From Larimichthys crocea (Eukaryota > Chordata > Actinopteri > Sciaenidae): a stretch of 64,000 nucleotides of DNA. The position numbers were made by a program, and so were the translations under genes. Positions within the stretch are counted from its first letter, which is position 1, and each line of letters begins with the position of its first letter. The DNA is taken from assembly GCF_000972845.2 (NCBI RefSeq), contig NC_040029.1, forward strand, positions 2,330,695 to 2,394,694, read 5' to 3'. The notes under the pieces are model-generated. The model was not told the DNA's origin. It searched no databases and saw only the letters and a list, made by a program, of their open reading frames with translations. This document shows, one piece after another, positions 27,801 to 35,035 of this stretch.

Positions 27801-30800
27801 TATCCCCACCGGACTATTTGAGTTTAGCTTTTGATTAATCAGGAAGAAAGAAGGCATAAAAGAAACCAGACGATGAGAGGAAAGAAAAAGGACAAACAGA
27901 TGAGAGGGAGCGAGAGAGACGCAGAGATCTCCTGGGGTTTTTCTTTAAGTCTGCCACTCCCTTCATCCCTCCATCCCACATGCTACAAACCAGGAACAAC
28001 AAAGCACTGTTTGTTTGATCGATAAGTTCAGTAGGCCTGGCTTTACTTGGAGTCTTTCCCAGAGATTAACTTACACAAAGCCTCCAGGGCTCCTCTAGGT
28101 GACACTTTAATTTAAAGGACCGTCATTTCCTGCGGAGGGTTTTTTCAGAAATTTGGTTTTGATTACAAACAAAATGGAGAAAATATCTGACTGGAACACT
28201 TCCAGCTAAAGGAGCATTCCACTGATTTGAGTTTTAGTTTACCCGCTGAGTACTACTCAGCCTAAGAGGACAGTTTACTTGGGTTTAAATTGAGTTTTTC
28301 TTCCCAGAAAATTCCTATTTACCCTCTAATTAGTGCCAAAATGACATGCCTCTTTCCAGGACAATTTCTAAGAAATTCCTAGAAAATTACGGATGTGTAA
28401 AATAAAGTGTTAGCCTCCTCTAGAGGTTTTCAAAGTGCGAGGCGTGCCTCCAAAGAGGGTCGCGGGAGAGTTGAACGAGGGGCGGCGAGGGAGAGATGTG
28501 AGGCAAAGATACTGTTGTGAGGTGAAAGGGACAGGTGCAGGCCGATGTTCTAAAAACAACTCAGGCGGAAGTTAGTTGTTTAATTTGGACCAATGACTGG
28601 GTGCACTCAGCACCGAGGCCAGCATCTGGAGCAGCAGAAGCAGTCATGACACACAGCTTGTTGGGGCAATTTAGGAACCACCGAATGCCACAATTTGCGT
28701 CACATTTCCACTCCTTCTCTGAGTCATAACTCAGTCAACTCTAAACACACTGACATCACACACATATTTTTAGATTTAATGTGACTTACAGTTCGGGTTG
28801 ATGTTATTATCTCACGCATGCACTGTGAGGAAATGCAAAATCTGCTTAGGAATAATAAAAAAGACACCCAGACAATCCAGAACTTGACTGAGATTCGTCA
28901 CTTTTTTCGGTTTTCAGTAGTTTTCAAAGTAACCCAGTAATTCTGCAAACTTTTAATAGTGCCAATTTGCCAAAATCTAAAGTATAAAAAAAACAGGGCT
29001 CAAGCTATAGCCCACAACTAACTGACAGACTCCATGGAAACTTGATACGCCTCTCAAATTATGCTGTAAACTGTAGTTACAAAACTCAAGAGCGTGATTA
29101 TCCCCCAAATCAAAGTAAGACAAAAAATAATAACATGAGTTACGACATGTTTGTGTATTTTCTTAGAAACTTTGAATCATCACTGTGGTGAAACTGGGTT
29201 GCTGGAGAAACCGAGTTATTAACTGGCTGACAAACAGGGAGGGAAGTAATGTCCAACAGAGCATGTGAGCGTGAACAGTCAAGGCATGTTTGTGTCTACC
29301 TGTGTGTGAATTGGAGGAGGGGATAACGAGTCAGAGGGGGGTCGGGGGGGGCACTTTGATGACCCTCAAAGATGACCTCTGACCCCTTGAAAAGGTTAAG
29401 AGGCAGATTAGGAGTAGAAGGGGAATTACAAATAGACCCCCCCACCCCAGGCTGATTACAAGAGATGCACATCTTCCAGGAATTTGCGATTGTGTCACAC
29501 AAGAACCAAAACATACTAGAGAGGGCTGTTTACATGATGATACAATGAACTCACTCGTTTATAAATCATTACACAGACAGGGAGGCCTGGAGCTAGTGCC
29601 CTCAATCTCTCCATCCATCTTACCTTGTTTGAAGGTCCAGTGGTTCGACTTTGTTCCTCATATGGAGCGACGTGCTCCCATGTAGCCACCACAGCATATG
29701 TGGGCGTGAATTTTGCATCTGGGAACCCTCGATGGACTTCCTGGATGAGCAGATGAATGAATGAATGATGGAGGGAAAGAAGGAGTACAGACAAAAGGAA
29801 AGATGGTGTGTTCAATGGAGTGAACCGAACTAATGGATGATGAACTGAAAAAAGGAAAAATCCAGATCTGTAGTAAAGCACAATGCAGGAAGTATTGGCC
29901 TCAACATGTCATGTCAAGAGTTTTCTAAAGTCTGTGGTCAATCTGCAATCACACAATAACTGATTTGTCTTATTTCAGTGGATGAACAGACCTGGGCCAC
30001 TCTGTTGAGCACGCTGGGTGTTTCGGTCACTCTGTAGTAAATCTGTCCACGTCCTCCGCTGGTGTCAATGTCGGCCAGAAACGGTGCCACCACAGGGAAA
30101 TCTGTGGGGAAGCCGTCGTCAACATACTGCTTTTCCATCGGCAGATCCTGGGCTGATATGATACCATTGGTAGCCACCTGGGGACAGAAAGAGTCAATAT
30201 TTAACAGTGAGCCCAGTTGATGGCACCAGCAGTTTAATGATGGCTACAGTAGTGTTCCTGCAGAACACCTCGGACCCCTGAAGCTTTAAAAACACCATAA
30301 AAACATTGAAATCCTCTGAGAAATATCTGGAACACCATTGTGAACCCATGGAACCTCCTAATGAACCCGTATCCTCTCATAAAGCACTGGAACCTACTTG
30401 GACGCTGCTGGAAACCCCTCATGGACCTTTAGAAACCACATAATGAACCCCATGATTCCCCTCATAAACCACTGAAACCTCCTTAAGGACCTCTGGGGCT
30501 CCCTCACGGATCGCTGTGCCTTTCCCTAACTCTACTTTAGAAATGCATTCTGATGATGTCCATGATGTCTATAACATAGTGTCATACATATTTATATCTG
30601 CATTTTAAATGTAATTAATAAGTGGTGGCATGGAGAAAAGTACATTTACTTCAGTTAAATACCAAGTACTTAAGTTGAGTATTTAGATTGTCAAAGTGTA
30701 TTCAACATACATTATACTTTTCTTTTTCTTTTTTTTTTTACTTTTTACAGATAAACATTTCACAAATCATGTGACCAGTTTCTAAAATAATAACAACAAT

Positions 30801-31625
30801 AATATTTCAGTACAATACTGAGAGACAGCTACTTTTGATACTTGGAGTACATTTTGCAAACAATATTTATATACTATTATATACCTATTTATATACTATT
30901 TAAGTTTTACCTAAATGCTGATGCACCAGTAATAATGGTCTAAATACAGTGGTAGCAGAAGTACTCAAACCTAGCAGTGCAGAAATGATCTGCTAAGTAA
31001 AAGTTCTGCACTGAACATTTTAGATAAATAAAAAGTACCAAAGTACTAGCATCAAAATATGCTTTAGTATTAAAAGTAAAAGTACTCATTATGCGGAATG
31101 ATCCAGAATCATATTCTGGATTAAAACTATGGATGCATTACTTGGGTAAAGTTCCTGAATCAATTACATAATGGCATGGTCCATTCTGCATAAAGAGTAC
31201 TTTTCATACTATAATGATAGATTTCATTTTTGGTCTTGCCATTCAAACATGTTAATAACTCGCTCCATTTGACATCATAAAACACAGCCCCCGCTCTGCT
31301 GTGCAGCTCATGCAACAGCTGCAAACATCACCTGCAAAATGTCAACATAAGAGAATAATTTCACACGTTCACGGCCAATAACAGGCATGCAAATGAGCAT
31401 GAGTGAAGCTGTACTTACATATAGCTGGGTGAAGTGGGAAGCGTAGAAGTATAAGGGTTTGGGCAGGGACAGCACTCTGGAGGTTTCATCGTCGCCCTCT
31501 GCCAAAATCAAATCTCCACTCAAAGTGCCATAAGGAAACATATCAGCCCTCCGGATGGCTGTAACCACACACAGGCTGCAGCTCCAGCAGAGCAGACACG
31601 CAGCCAACATTTCCCCTCTCTGCAT
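18..31625 (-). CDS. nid2: Nidogen-2 with 14 thyroglobulin type-1 domains (45 exons, 3' end off left edge)
   Basis: Secreted basement-membrane glycoprotein that in its family bridges laminin, collagen IV and perlecan. I joined 45 coding exons by GT-AG sites; phases agree throughout and give 5893 nt, that is 1964 codons plus one base. Order: signal peptide, NIDO (about residues 70-293), acidic Pro-rich linker (294-435), EGF (about 440-485), G2F barrel (486-711), three EGFs (712-845), fourteen Tg-1 domains (846-1964). The YWTD propeller expected after these is not in the window. Nidogen-2 rather than nidogen-1 is indicated by [14 protein letters not shown] after the first [14 protein letters not shown] and [10 protein letters not shown] in the G2F region, and by the neighbouring ptger2. 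Human NID2 is about 1375 aa with two Tg-1 domains, so this protein is much longer. One EGF of the mammalian set is absent. The paralogue (nid2a or nid2b) is not resolved; nid2a is my guess. Confidence 0.93.
592..923 (-). CDS. nid2: nid2 Tg-1 unit 13
   Basis: Exon A 790..923 ([35 protein letters not shown]); exon B 592..697 ([26 protein letters not shown]). Same subtype as units 9 and 11. Confidence 0.93.
924..1519. other. nid2 intron between Tg-1 units 12 and 13
   Basis: A 596-nt intron, longer than most in the array. Its right-hand-most 150 nt (as far as about 1065) match the intron at 4438..4570. A short stretch at 1075..1089 reads LYADD on the plus strand, like the catalytic box of a non-LTR reverse transcriptase. 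I see nothing else in it. Confidence 0.5.
1520..1862 (-). CDS. nid2: nid2 Tg-1 unit 12
   Basis: Exon A 1729..1862 ([37 protein letters not shown]); exon B 1520..1625 ([29 protein letters not shown]). It pairs with unit 14, from which it differs at only two residues of B (R for H after the first Cys, H for R before CWC). Confidence 0.93.
2180..2501 (-). CDS. nid2: nid2 Tg-1 unit 11
   Basis: Exon A 2368..2501 ([35 protein letters not shown]); exon B 2180..2285 ([26 protein letters not shown]). The stretch from here through unit 10 (about 2280..2890) is nearly identical, introns included, to about 3238..3850 (units 9 and 8). Confidence 0.93.
2613..2955 (-). CDS. nid2: nid2 Tg-1 unit 10
   Basis: Exon A 2822..2955 ([34 protein letters not shown]); exon B 2613..2718 ([29 protein letters not shown]). 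Same subtype as units 6 and 8, differing from them at EPERP against EPARP. Confidence 0.93.
3134..3454 (-). CDS. nid2: nid2 Tg-1 unit 9
   Basis: Exon A 3321..3454 ([35 protein letters not shown]); exon B 3134..3239 ([26 protein letters not shown]). Very like unit 11; the B end TAPRDCDRP instead recalls unit 1, which hints at exchange between copies. Confidence 0.93.
3566..3905 (-). CDS. nid2: nid2 Tg-1 unit 8
   Basis: Exon A 3772..3905 ([34 protein letters not shown]); exon B 3566..3671 ([29 protein letters not shown]). Protein is identical to unit 6. The intron to its left-hand neighbour on the map (3906..4091) matches 5327..5493 almost base for base except for a short indel. Confidence 0.93.
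4092..4437 (-). CDS. nid2: nid2 Tg-1 unit 7
   Basis: Exon A 4304..4437 ([32 protein letters not shown]); exon B 4092..4197 ([26 protein letters not shown]). It is a near copy of unit 5, including the intron sequence on its right side (about 4440..4560 resembles introns elsewhere in the array). Confidence 0.93.
4438..4984 (+). mobile_element. Possible decayed non-LTR retrotransposon fragment in a nid2 intron
   Basis: On the plus strand about 4755..4805 can be read as [16 protein letters not shown], resembling the LDYCNSLLTGLP block near the end of many non-LTR reverse transcriptases. The frame is broken elsewhere, so this is an old, inactive remnant if real. The left part of the intron (4438..4570) is homologous to the intron at 924..1065. 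Confidence is low because only one short block supports it. Confidence 0.33.
4985..5326 (-). CDS. nid2: nid2 Tg-1 unit 6
   Basis: Exon A 5193..5326 ([34 protein letters not shown]); exon B 4985..5090 ([33 protein letters not shown]). The subtype is shared with units 8 and 10. The 102-nt intron between A and B is a multiple of three and has no stop in frame, unlike the matching introns of units 8 and 10. Confidence 0.93.
5494..5833 (-). CDS. nid2: nid2 Tg-1 unit 5
   Basis: Exon A 5700..5833 ([32 protein letters not shown]); exon B 5494..5599 ([26 protein letters not shown]). Protein is the same as unit 7 apart from the first residue (D against V). With unit 6 it forms a cassette duplicated as units 7/8. 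Confidence 0.93.
5834..6442. other. nid2 intron between Tg-1 units 4 and 5
   Basis: A 609-nt intron marking the boundary between the recently duplicated cassettes (units 5-14) and the older units. AT-rich in its right half on the minus strand. I see no exon or recognisable element in it. Confidence 0.5.
6443..6775 (-). CDS. nid2: nid2 Tg-1 unit 4
   Basis: Exon A 6642..6775 ([37 protein letters not shown]); exon B 6443..6548 ([32 protein letters not shown]). The EYHR...AQAT and CDKP features are shared with units 12 and 14, which suggests that subtype derives from a unit-4-like ancestor. Confidence 0.92.
6776..7187. other. nid2 intron between Tg-1 units 3 and 4
   Basis: A 412-nt intron without recognisable exon or element. 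Its sequence is not similar to the introns of the duplicated cassettes, in line with an older unit border. Confidence 0.45.
7188..7529 (-). CDS. nid2: nid2 Tg-1 unit 3
   Basis: Exon A 7396..7529 ([32 protein letters not shown]; the donor follows CAA as GTCAGT); exon B 7188..7293 ([26 protein letters not shown]). B closely resembles units 5 and 7, so this unit may be the source of that subtype. Confidence 0.92.
7530..8055. other. nid2 intron between Tg-1 units 2 and 3, with dispersed-repeat traces
   Basis: A 526-nt intron. About 7850..8030 (AAAGGGGCACTCC, then GTCATAGTGATGTCA) resembles a dispersed repeat frequent in percomorph genomes. On the minus strand 7690..7720 reads [11 protein letters not shown], an RT-like box that is too short to be sure of. 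Confidence 0.35.
8056..8402 (-). CDS. nid2: nid2 Tg-1 unit 2
   Basis: Exon A 8269..8402 ([32 protein letters not shown]); exon B 8056..8161. B is the most divergent of the B exons: [32 protein letters not shown]. All six cysteines are kept. This copy is probably old and outside the recent duplications. Confidence 0.91.
8532..8844 (-). CDS. nid2: nid2 Tg-1 unit 1 (most divergent copy)
   Basis: Exon A is 8714..8844 (131 nt) and exon B is 8532..8637. A reads [20 protein letters not shown] and [13 protein letters not shown], one codon shorter than every other A exon and without the EPERPKTHC start shared by units 2, 3 and later ones. B is [11 protein letters not shown], then [15 protein letters not shown], ending DCDRP. 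It is likely the founder or an old copy next to the EGFs. Residues 846-924. Confidence 0.92.
9007..9132 (-). CDS. nid2: nid2 exon 17: calcium-binding EGF domain 4
   Basis: Exon of 126 nt (42 codons), phase 1 at both ends. It encodes [37 protein letters not shown], matching the last EGF before the Tg-1 domains of nidogen-2 (human PGYYGDGFQC). The donor is GTCAGT. Confidence 0.92.
9133..10277. other. nid2 intron 16 (1145 nt)
   Basis: Intron between the last two EGF exons, where mammalian nidogen-2 has one more EGF. It holds a short (CA)n tract at about 9435..9451. I found no six-cysteine EGF pattern in the minus-strand frames. Confidence 0.5.
10278..10406 (-). CDS. nid2: nid2 exon 16: calcium-binding EGF domain 3
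   Basis: Exon of 129 nt (43 codons), phase 1 at both ends. DIDEC at its start and [18 protein letters not shown] further on are the marks of a calcium-binding EGF; C-x-x-x-G-x-x-C spacing is typical. In mammalian nidogen-2 another EGF (NPCEDG type) would follow before the next DxDEC module; it is not found here. Confidence 0.92.
10407..11146. other. nid2 intron 15 (740 nt)
   Basis: Intron between EGF exons 15 and 16. Contains a short CA tract near 10667 and a purine-rich GGAGG stretch near 10845..10885. No exon or gene seen. Confidence 0.5.
11147..11293 (-). CDS. nid2: nid2 exon 15: EGF-like domain 2
   Basis: Exon of 147 nt (49 codons), phase 1 at both ends. After the linker AEITRPELV it gives [31 protein letters not shown], the EGF that follows the barrel in nidogens. 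Six cysteines are present. It is a symmetrical exon, so it could be skipped or duplicated without changing frame. Confidence 0.92.
12734..12785. repeat. (GA)n microsatellite
   Basis: About 26 uninterrupted GA units inside nid2 intron 14, followed 55 nt later by a (CA)n tract (12840..12875). Confidence 0.95.
14389..14548. repeat. (AC)n followed by (TG)n: inverted microsatellite pair
   Basis: About 16 AC units (14389..14421), 55 nt of unique sequence, then an interrupted TG tract (about 14476..14548). AC and TG are partly reverse-complementary, so the two arms could pair in single-stranded DNA or pre-mRNA. Confidence 0.85.
14638..14672. repeat. (CT)n microsatellite
   Basis: A run of about 17 CT units in nid2 intron 14, complementary to the (GA)n tract 1.9 kb away. 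Confidence 0.9.
14912..14993. repeat. Perfect 41-bp tandem duplication
   Basis: Two adjacent copies of a 41-nt segment beginning CTGCATCTCACAAAACATAA; copy 1 is 14912..14952 and copy 2 is 14953..14993, identical as far as I can see. This is a young local duplication in intron 14. Confidence 0.92.
15135..15162. repeat. (CA)n microsatellite
   Basis: About 14 CA units in nid2 intron 14. Confidence 0.9.
16811..18139 (-). CDS. nid2: nid2 exons 11 to 14: G2F beta-barrel domain
   Basis: Exons 18006..18139, 17741..17852, 17128..17328 and 16811..17041 (134, 112, 201, 231 nt). They encode the nidogen G2F barrel, which in nidogens binds perlecan and collagen [98 protein letters not shown] and [14 protein letters not shown], all in the expected order. 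The domain ends in phase 1 at a GGAG/GTGAGT donor. The next intron is 5.5 kb. Confidence 0.93.
17329..17740. repeat. nid2 intron 12 with two (CA)n microsatellites
   Basis: A 412-nt intron inside the G2F domain coding region. It holds (CA)n at about 17483..17511 and a longer tract at about 17594..17651. Nothing else is recognised in it. Confidence 0.85.
18258..18709 (-). CDS. nid2: nid2 exons 9 and 10: first EGF-like domain
   Basis: Exon 9 is the 40-nt piece 18670..18709 ([11 protein letters not shown]) and exon 10 is 18258..18367 (110 nt). Together they give an EGF module with [18 protein letters not shown] and [12 protein letters not shown], close to the nidogen-2 EGF that leads into the G2F barrel. 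Phases 1, 2, 1 join neatly to exons 8 and 11. The tiny exon 9 is easy for gene finders to miss. Confidence 0.9.
18710..20458. other. nid2 intron 8 (1.75 kb) with CA microsatellites
   Basis: Intron between the acidic linker and the small EGF exon 9. Contains (CA)n tracts at about 19067..19117 and 19195..19235 and shorter ones near 19810 and 20278. No exon seen. Confidence 0.6.
20459..20573 (-). CDS. nid2: nid2 exon 8: end of acidic linker
   Basis: Exon of 115 nt, entering in phase 0 and leaving in phase 1 with a GGAG/GTAAGA donor. It encodes [15 protein letters not shown], then an acidic tail [13 protein letters not shown], which resembles the segment just before the first EGF in vertebrate nidogens. 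Confidence 0.88.
20574..21107. other. nid2 intron 7 (534 nt)
   Basis: Intron between the two linker exons. No repeat or exon recognised. Confidence 0.55.
21108..21419 (-). CDS. nid2: nid2 exon 7: acidic, Pro-rich linker
   Basis: Exon of 104 codons in phase 0 (residues 294-397). It is low in hydrophobic residues, with acidic Tyr-containing runs ([18 protein letters not shown]) and a Pro/Ser stretch ([16 protein letters not shown]). This matches the flexible link between the NIDO globule and the G2 domain of nidogens. The acidic tyrosines could be sulfated, as reported for nidogens; that is inference from composition. Confidence 0.88.
21501..22120 (-). CDS. nid2: nid2 exons 4 to 6: second half of the NIDO domain
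   Basis: Exon 4 is 22019..22120 (34 codons; [21 protein letters not shown]), exon 5 is 21780..21919 (140 nt, ends in phase 2; [19 protein letters not shown] and DEQSVKNLY) and exon 6 is 21501..21627 (127 nt, restores phase 0; [15 protein letters not shown]). All three align in order with vertebrate nidogen-2. A Ser replaces the Cys that human NID2 has in VGFCRGE. A 7.5 kb intron separates exon 4 from exon 3. Confidence 0.92.
23284..23370. repeat. Two neighbouring (CA)n microsatellites
   Basis: About 21 CA units (23284..23325), a short unique spacer, then about 14 more (23342..23370), in nid2 intron 3. Confidence 0.9.
25203..25300. repeat. Dispersed teleost repeat fragment
   Basis: The start AAAGGTCCAGTGTGTAGGAT is shared with a repeat I recognise as very common in percomorph genomes; the match fades within about 100 nt. 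Class unknown to me. Confidence 0.45.
29624..30177 (-). CDS. nid2: nid2 exons 2 and 3: first half of the NIDO domain
   Basis: Exon 2 is 29992..30177 (62 codons) and exon 3 is 29624..29740 (39 codons), both phase 0. Exon 2 carries [26 protein letters not shown] and GRGQIYYR, the strongest NIDO signature; exon 3 carries [19 protein letters not shown]. The NIDO domain is an extracellular module of nidogens, alpha-tectorin and mucin-4. The exon 2 donor is GTCTGT, weaker than the others in the gene. The first codon of exon 2 is an internal GTG (Val), not a start. Confidence 0.92.
30262..30520. repeat. Imperfect minisatellite
   Basis: Many degenerate copies of a roughly 20-25 nt theme, with recurring pieces such as GAACCC, CTCATAAA, CACTGGAACC and CACTGAAACC. 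Copies are too diverged to fix an exact period by eye. Confidence 0.55.
30610..31220. repeat. Dispersed teleost repeat with AAGTACTTAAGT-type motifs
   Basis: Contains AGTGGTAGCAGAAGTACTC, AAGTAAAAGTTCTGCA, AGTACTAGCATCAAAATATG and TAAAAGTACTCATTATGC, an order I recognise from a very abundant percomorph interspersed repeat. Both ends carry AAGTAC-rich sequence. The family name is not certain. Confidence 0.5.
31419..31625 (-). CDS. nid2: nid2 exon 1: start codon, signal peptide, N-terminus
   Basis: Sixty-nine codons ending at a GTAAGT donor. The ATG at 31625 (reading left) has A at -3 and no ATG in the ~135 nt before it. Residues 1 to about 23 are a signal peptide (basic start, [15 protein letters not shown] core, cleavage probably near TA/IRR). 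The mature start RADMFPYG followed by the GDDE motif matches the N-terminus of vertebrate nidogen-2. The exon ends in phase 0 within FTQLY, which joins VATNGII of exon 2. Confidence 0.92.
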
Positions 31626-31860
31626 TGTAGAGCTGGGCGGTGATTGAGCAGCTCTGCACTCTGAGAGGGAGCAGCGGGAGAGAGGTACGGATGGACTCGG
31701 GGAGAGCAGCAGAAAGAAGGAGAGCTCTCCTCTTCTCCGGCGAGCCTCTGATACTCCGCAGGGAGGGGAGGGAGGAGTTTAGGCCCGCTCTCATTGGCCA
31801 GAGGCGGCTTGAGTGACAGCGGGCCGGTGCTGGAGGTACAACATCTGGCTCGTATTAGAG
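31626..31860 (-). promoter_or_regulatory. nid2 promoter and 5' UTR region
   Basis: Directly upstream of the nid2 start codon. It holds GC-rich, purine-rich sequence (GGGAGGGGAGGG near 31761), an inverted CCAAT box (ATTGG at 31793..31797, reading CCAAT on the minus strand, about 170 nt from the ATG) and CpG-containing sequence. No TATA box is seen. The exact transcription start cannot be placed. Confidence 0.5.
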
Positions 31861-33449
31861 AAAAGACAAATAGAGCGTTTTTAATCCGGATGTAACTTTA
31901 TCTGTTTCACAACAATGAAAAAGACATTGTGTAATTTGCGCGCACGCACACACACGTGAGGGAAGACGCTTGGATTTCACTGAGAGACATTTTTTATCAA
32001 GATAGGAGCAGGGACTCTATATTTTCTTAAGACACTTGATACATTCTGTATTATAATCTCTTCAAATCTGCAGTAAACTGTTGACATTAAAGGAGACTGA
32101 AGGCATTTTTAGTTTTAAACGCTTATTTCATGTGTTTTTAACTATTAATTAATTTTTTCAACCATCATTTATTCAAATTACAACACTCATTTTATTTCAA
32201 TCTCCTTGATTTGACTCACTCATTAAAGGCCCTGGATGCTACCTCAAAATACTTAACCTTGTGCGCCACCCAGTGTCTGCGACAGCACATTGCAGGCCTG
32301 TCCAGTGCACTCCAGCATATTGGATTTGAAACTACAGCAGCAATGATTAGTCAGTTAAATAAAAAAAAAATGACTGTTTCTAATCATTTCAGTCACTTTT
32401 AAGCAAAAATCAACAACCATTCTCTGCTCCCAGCTTATTAAATGTGAAGATTTGCTGATTTGTATTATTGTAACTTAAATATCTTTGAGGTTTGAACTGT
32501 TGGTCAGACAAAAAAATTACTTTAGTTTTATTCATACAGCCCCAAAACCGCAACTGTAACTGTAAAAATTTCCATTCCAGTCTGTACAACATACGACACC
32601 CTCTGTCCACCCCCGATTATCATAAAGGAAAAAAAAAATCTCTAAAAATAGGGTAAAAAAAACCTCAGGAAGAGCAGCAGAGGAGGAATCCTGCTTTGAG
32701 GTCAGACAGGCATGTAATACATATGTTGTGTGTACAGAAAAAACAAGAGTAAAACTATCACATGGAAATTAGGATCACAATAGGTAGACAAATTTCCAGC
32801 ATAAATGAAGAATATGATCCGGGAGGCCTGAACCACATGACCTCCTCTGCACCACGAAGACCTAGAAAGAGGACAGACACAAACACACAAGAGGCGAAGC
32901 TGAAACACACAATTCAAACAGAGGAAGACGGAGAAGACAGATAGATCCAGATCCAAACATCTGGAATGAGGTAACGACTGCCAAGGGGGGAAGTGAGGTC
33001 CCAGGAAGGCAAATCCAGCACAGACAAGCCACAGTACTGTAAAGAGAGGACAAAGTAATTAGAAAATAATCAGCAGATTAATCTGTAATAAATAGTTAGT
33101 TGCACTACTATTATTTTTAAAGGACACAGTAACTGGTTACAGTGTCTACTTTAAGGGTGTTTACATCCAAATTTAATGACTGTGTACAAGTCATAGGACT
33201 TTATTTAGGACCACCACAAATACAAGAATCCCCAATACAACACACACATGTTGCCAGCTGTACATGTGTTTCACTTGCTGAAGACCAGACTGAGGGCAAA
33301 AAGCCCATACAGCCATAGCACAGGCCCACTGTGGTTCAGGTTCAATCTTTTGACTGGTATCTAGATTTCACCAGATGTAGTGCTAGGAGACTCTCACTTT
33401 AAACGCTTTTTACACTTTGCCTTCACTCAATAATGCCTCAACACAAGTT

Positions 33450-33790
33450 GATTGCGGAGGCGTTCAGGTGTGTGCCTCTTTGACACAGGTGGACATCAAT
33501 CAAGTTCTTGAGCTCGCTGAAGGATGATTAAAGCAAACAGAATTAAAATCGCAGTGCCACAGCGAAGAGTCCACGTAATGTATTTTGATTTCTAATGCAT
33601 TGTGTGTAGAATTAATTTCTAAAAAGTGCATGCAATCCATTTTAATTGAAGTCCATGACATAATAAAACTGTGCAGAAATTTCAGCAAAGGTGGAAAAGT
33701 GATTACAAGCTTGATGTTGTTTGTACAGTGACACATGAGAAAAAAGGCAGTAGTGGACTTTAATGACTTTTTCCGAATCAACACACTGTA
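33450..33790. repeat. Diverged dispersed teleost repeat
   Basis: Starts CAGGTGTGTGCCTCTTTGAC, continues CAGGTGGACATCAATCAAG and ends CTTTTTCCGAATCAACACAC. The order resembles a widespread fish repeat that often lies with Tc1-like elements. Class uncertain. Confidence 0.42.
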
Positions 33791-34849
33791 ACAGAATATG
33801 CCTCATTATTCACTACGTGTTACATAATGAATTATTTTAAACGGCAGTTGAAGCTTGTACTTACTCAGTTACACCAATAGGTGGAGGCAAAGGCAAGGCT
33901 GAGATACTAAACCACATGTATACCACAATATACAAAGTATATTTCATGGGATTTATTTATCGTGGGAAAATTCGAATGTGTGTTTTACATATAAACATAT
34001 TACATATCACATATTTTTATATGTTTTGTACATATAAATATGTAATAGTCTGCAGTTTACTATTAATAAGTATTAATAGTTTAAAATCAGTATTACATTC
34101 AGCCAGAATACCCAAACAACTCCATACAACCTGATCACATATTCACACCTGTACTGTTGTGATCTGTGAACAAACCTTGGTATATGAATACATATTAATA
34201 AGTTTATCATCTGTTTTGATCACGACTCCTTCTCTGCTGATGATTTCAGTCCTGCCAAGTGTAATTACAGGCTGTTTGCTGATGGACCGACCTTATTGGT
34301 GACATCAGATATTGACAAAAATCAATAAACTCATCAATGATTCAGACAAAGCCCATTAGCAGGTTGGAGCACACACACCAATGTATTGATGACATAAAGC
34401 AGTTATGTGAGAAATGCACTACGTGTGTGTGTGGCATAGAGAGACTAACAATACACGCAGCACATGTCAGCACTTTAACTCATGCCAAGCCCTGAACAAA
34501 GGCTATTTACCAACAGAGCAGACCAGGGGATTTATGGATTAAGACCTGAATCAATAATTGAATTGCTTCTAAATAAAGAGCTCAGACAGACAGCGAGGAT
34601 CACTACTTAAGATGCTCGCTCGCTTCTGGATCAATATTGACTCAAGGGTTCCAAACTATATTCTATTTTAGCTCATAGACTTTGTATTAGATAAATTGAC
34701 TGCTTGTTTGATTCTGTTGAACATTTATGAATAAAGCTCTTTAATCACACATGGATATAATACATTGTAATAGTGTTATAATAAGAAATAAAGTCAAATC
34801 AAAACAAATCGAGCAATTACTACTCTAAACAATGGTTGTCTGGCTTTGG

Positions 34850-35035
34850 TAGGAAAGGGAAGGAAAGGAGAGACAAGGGAAGGAAAGAAATTGGAAGGAA
34901 AATAGAGGAAAGAACAGAAACAATAGAAAAAAATGACAAAAAGAAAGGACATAGGAAAGGAAACTATAATAAAGGAAAGTAAAGAATAGAGAGAAAAGGA
35001 AAGTTAAGAAAAAGAAAGGAATGAAAGGAAAGGTA
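34850..35035. repeat. Purine-rich (GGAAA)-type low-complexity tract
   Basis: Nearly pure A/G sequence made of degenerate GGAAAG and AAGGAA units on the plus strand. Confidence 0.85.

Larger units (their letters stand above)
22121..29623. other. nid2 intron 3 (7.5 kb)
   Basis: Largest nid2 intron, splitting the NIDO coding region. Contains (CA)n at about 23284..23325, 23342..23370 and 24771..24801, a short dispersed-repeat piece at about 24085..24140 and another at about 25203..25300, and purine-rich tracts (about 23795..23880). Open frames here are low-complexity and unsupported. Nothing coding is recognised. Confidence 0.6.
30178..31418. other. nid2 intron 1 (1.24 kb), mostly repeats
   Basis: Intron between the signal-peptide exon and exon 2. 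It contains an imperfect minisatellite-like stretch (30262..30520) and a dispersed repeat rich in AAGTAC motifs (30610..31220). Confidence 0.6.

Noticed and set aside
31543..31794. An 83-codon minus-strand frame overlapping the nid2 start
   Set aside because: Its ATG lies in the CCAAT-box region, probably upstream of the transcription start, and the frame differs from nid2. The nid2 ATG at 31625 is better supported by the signal peptide and the family N-terminus.
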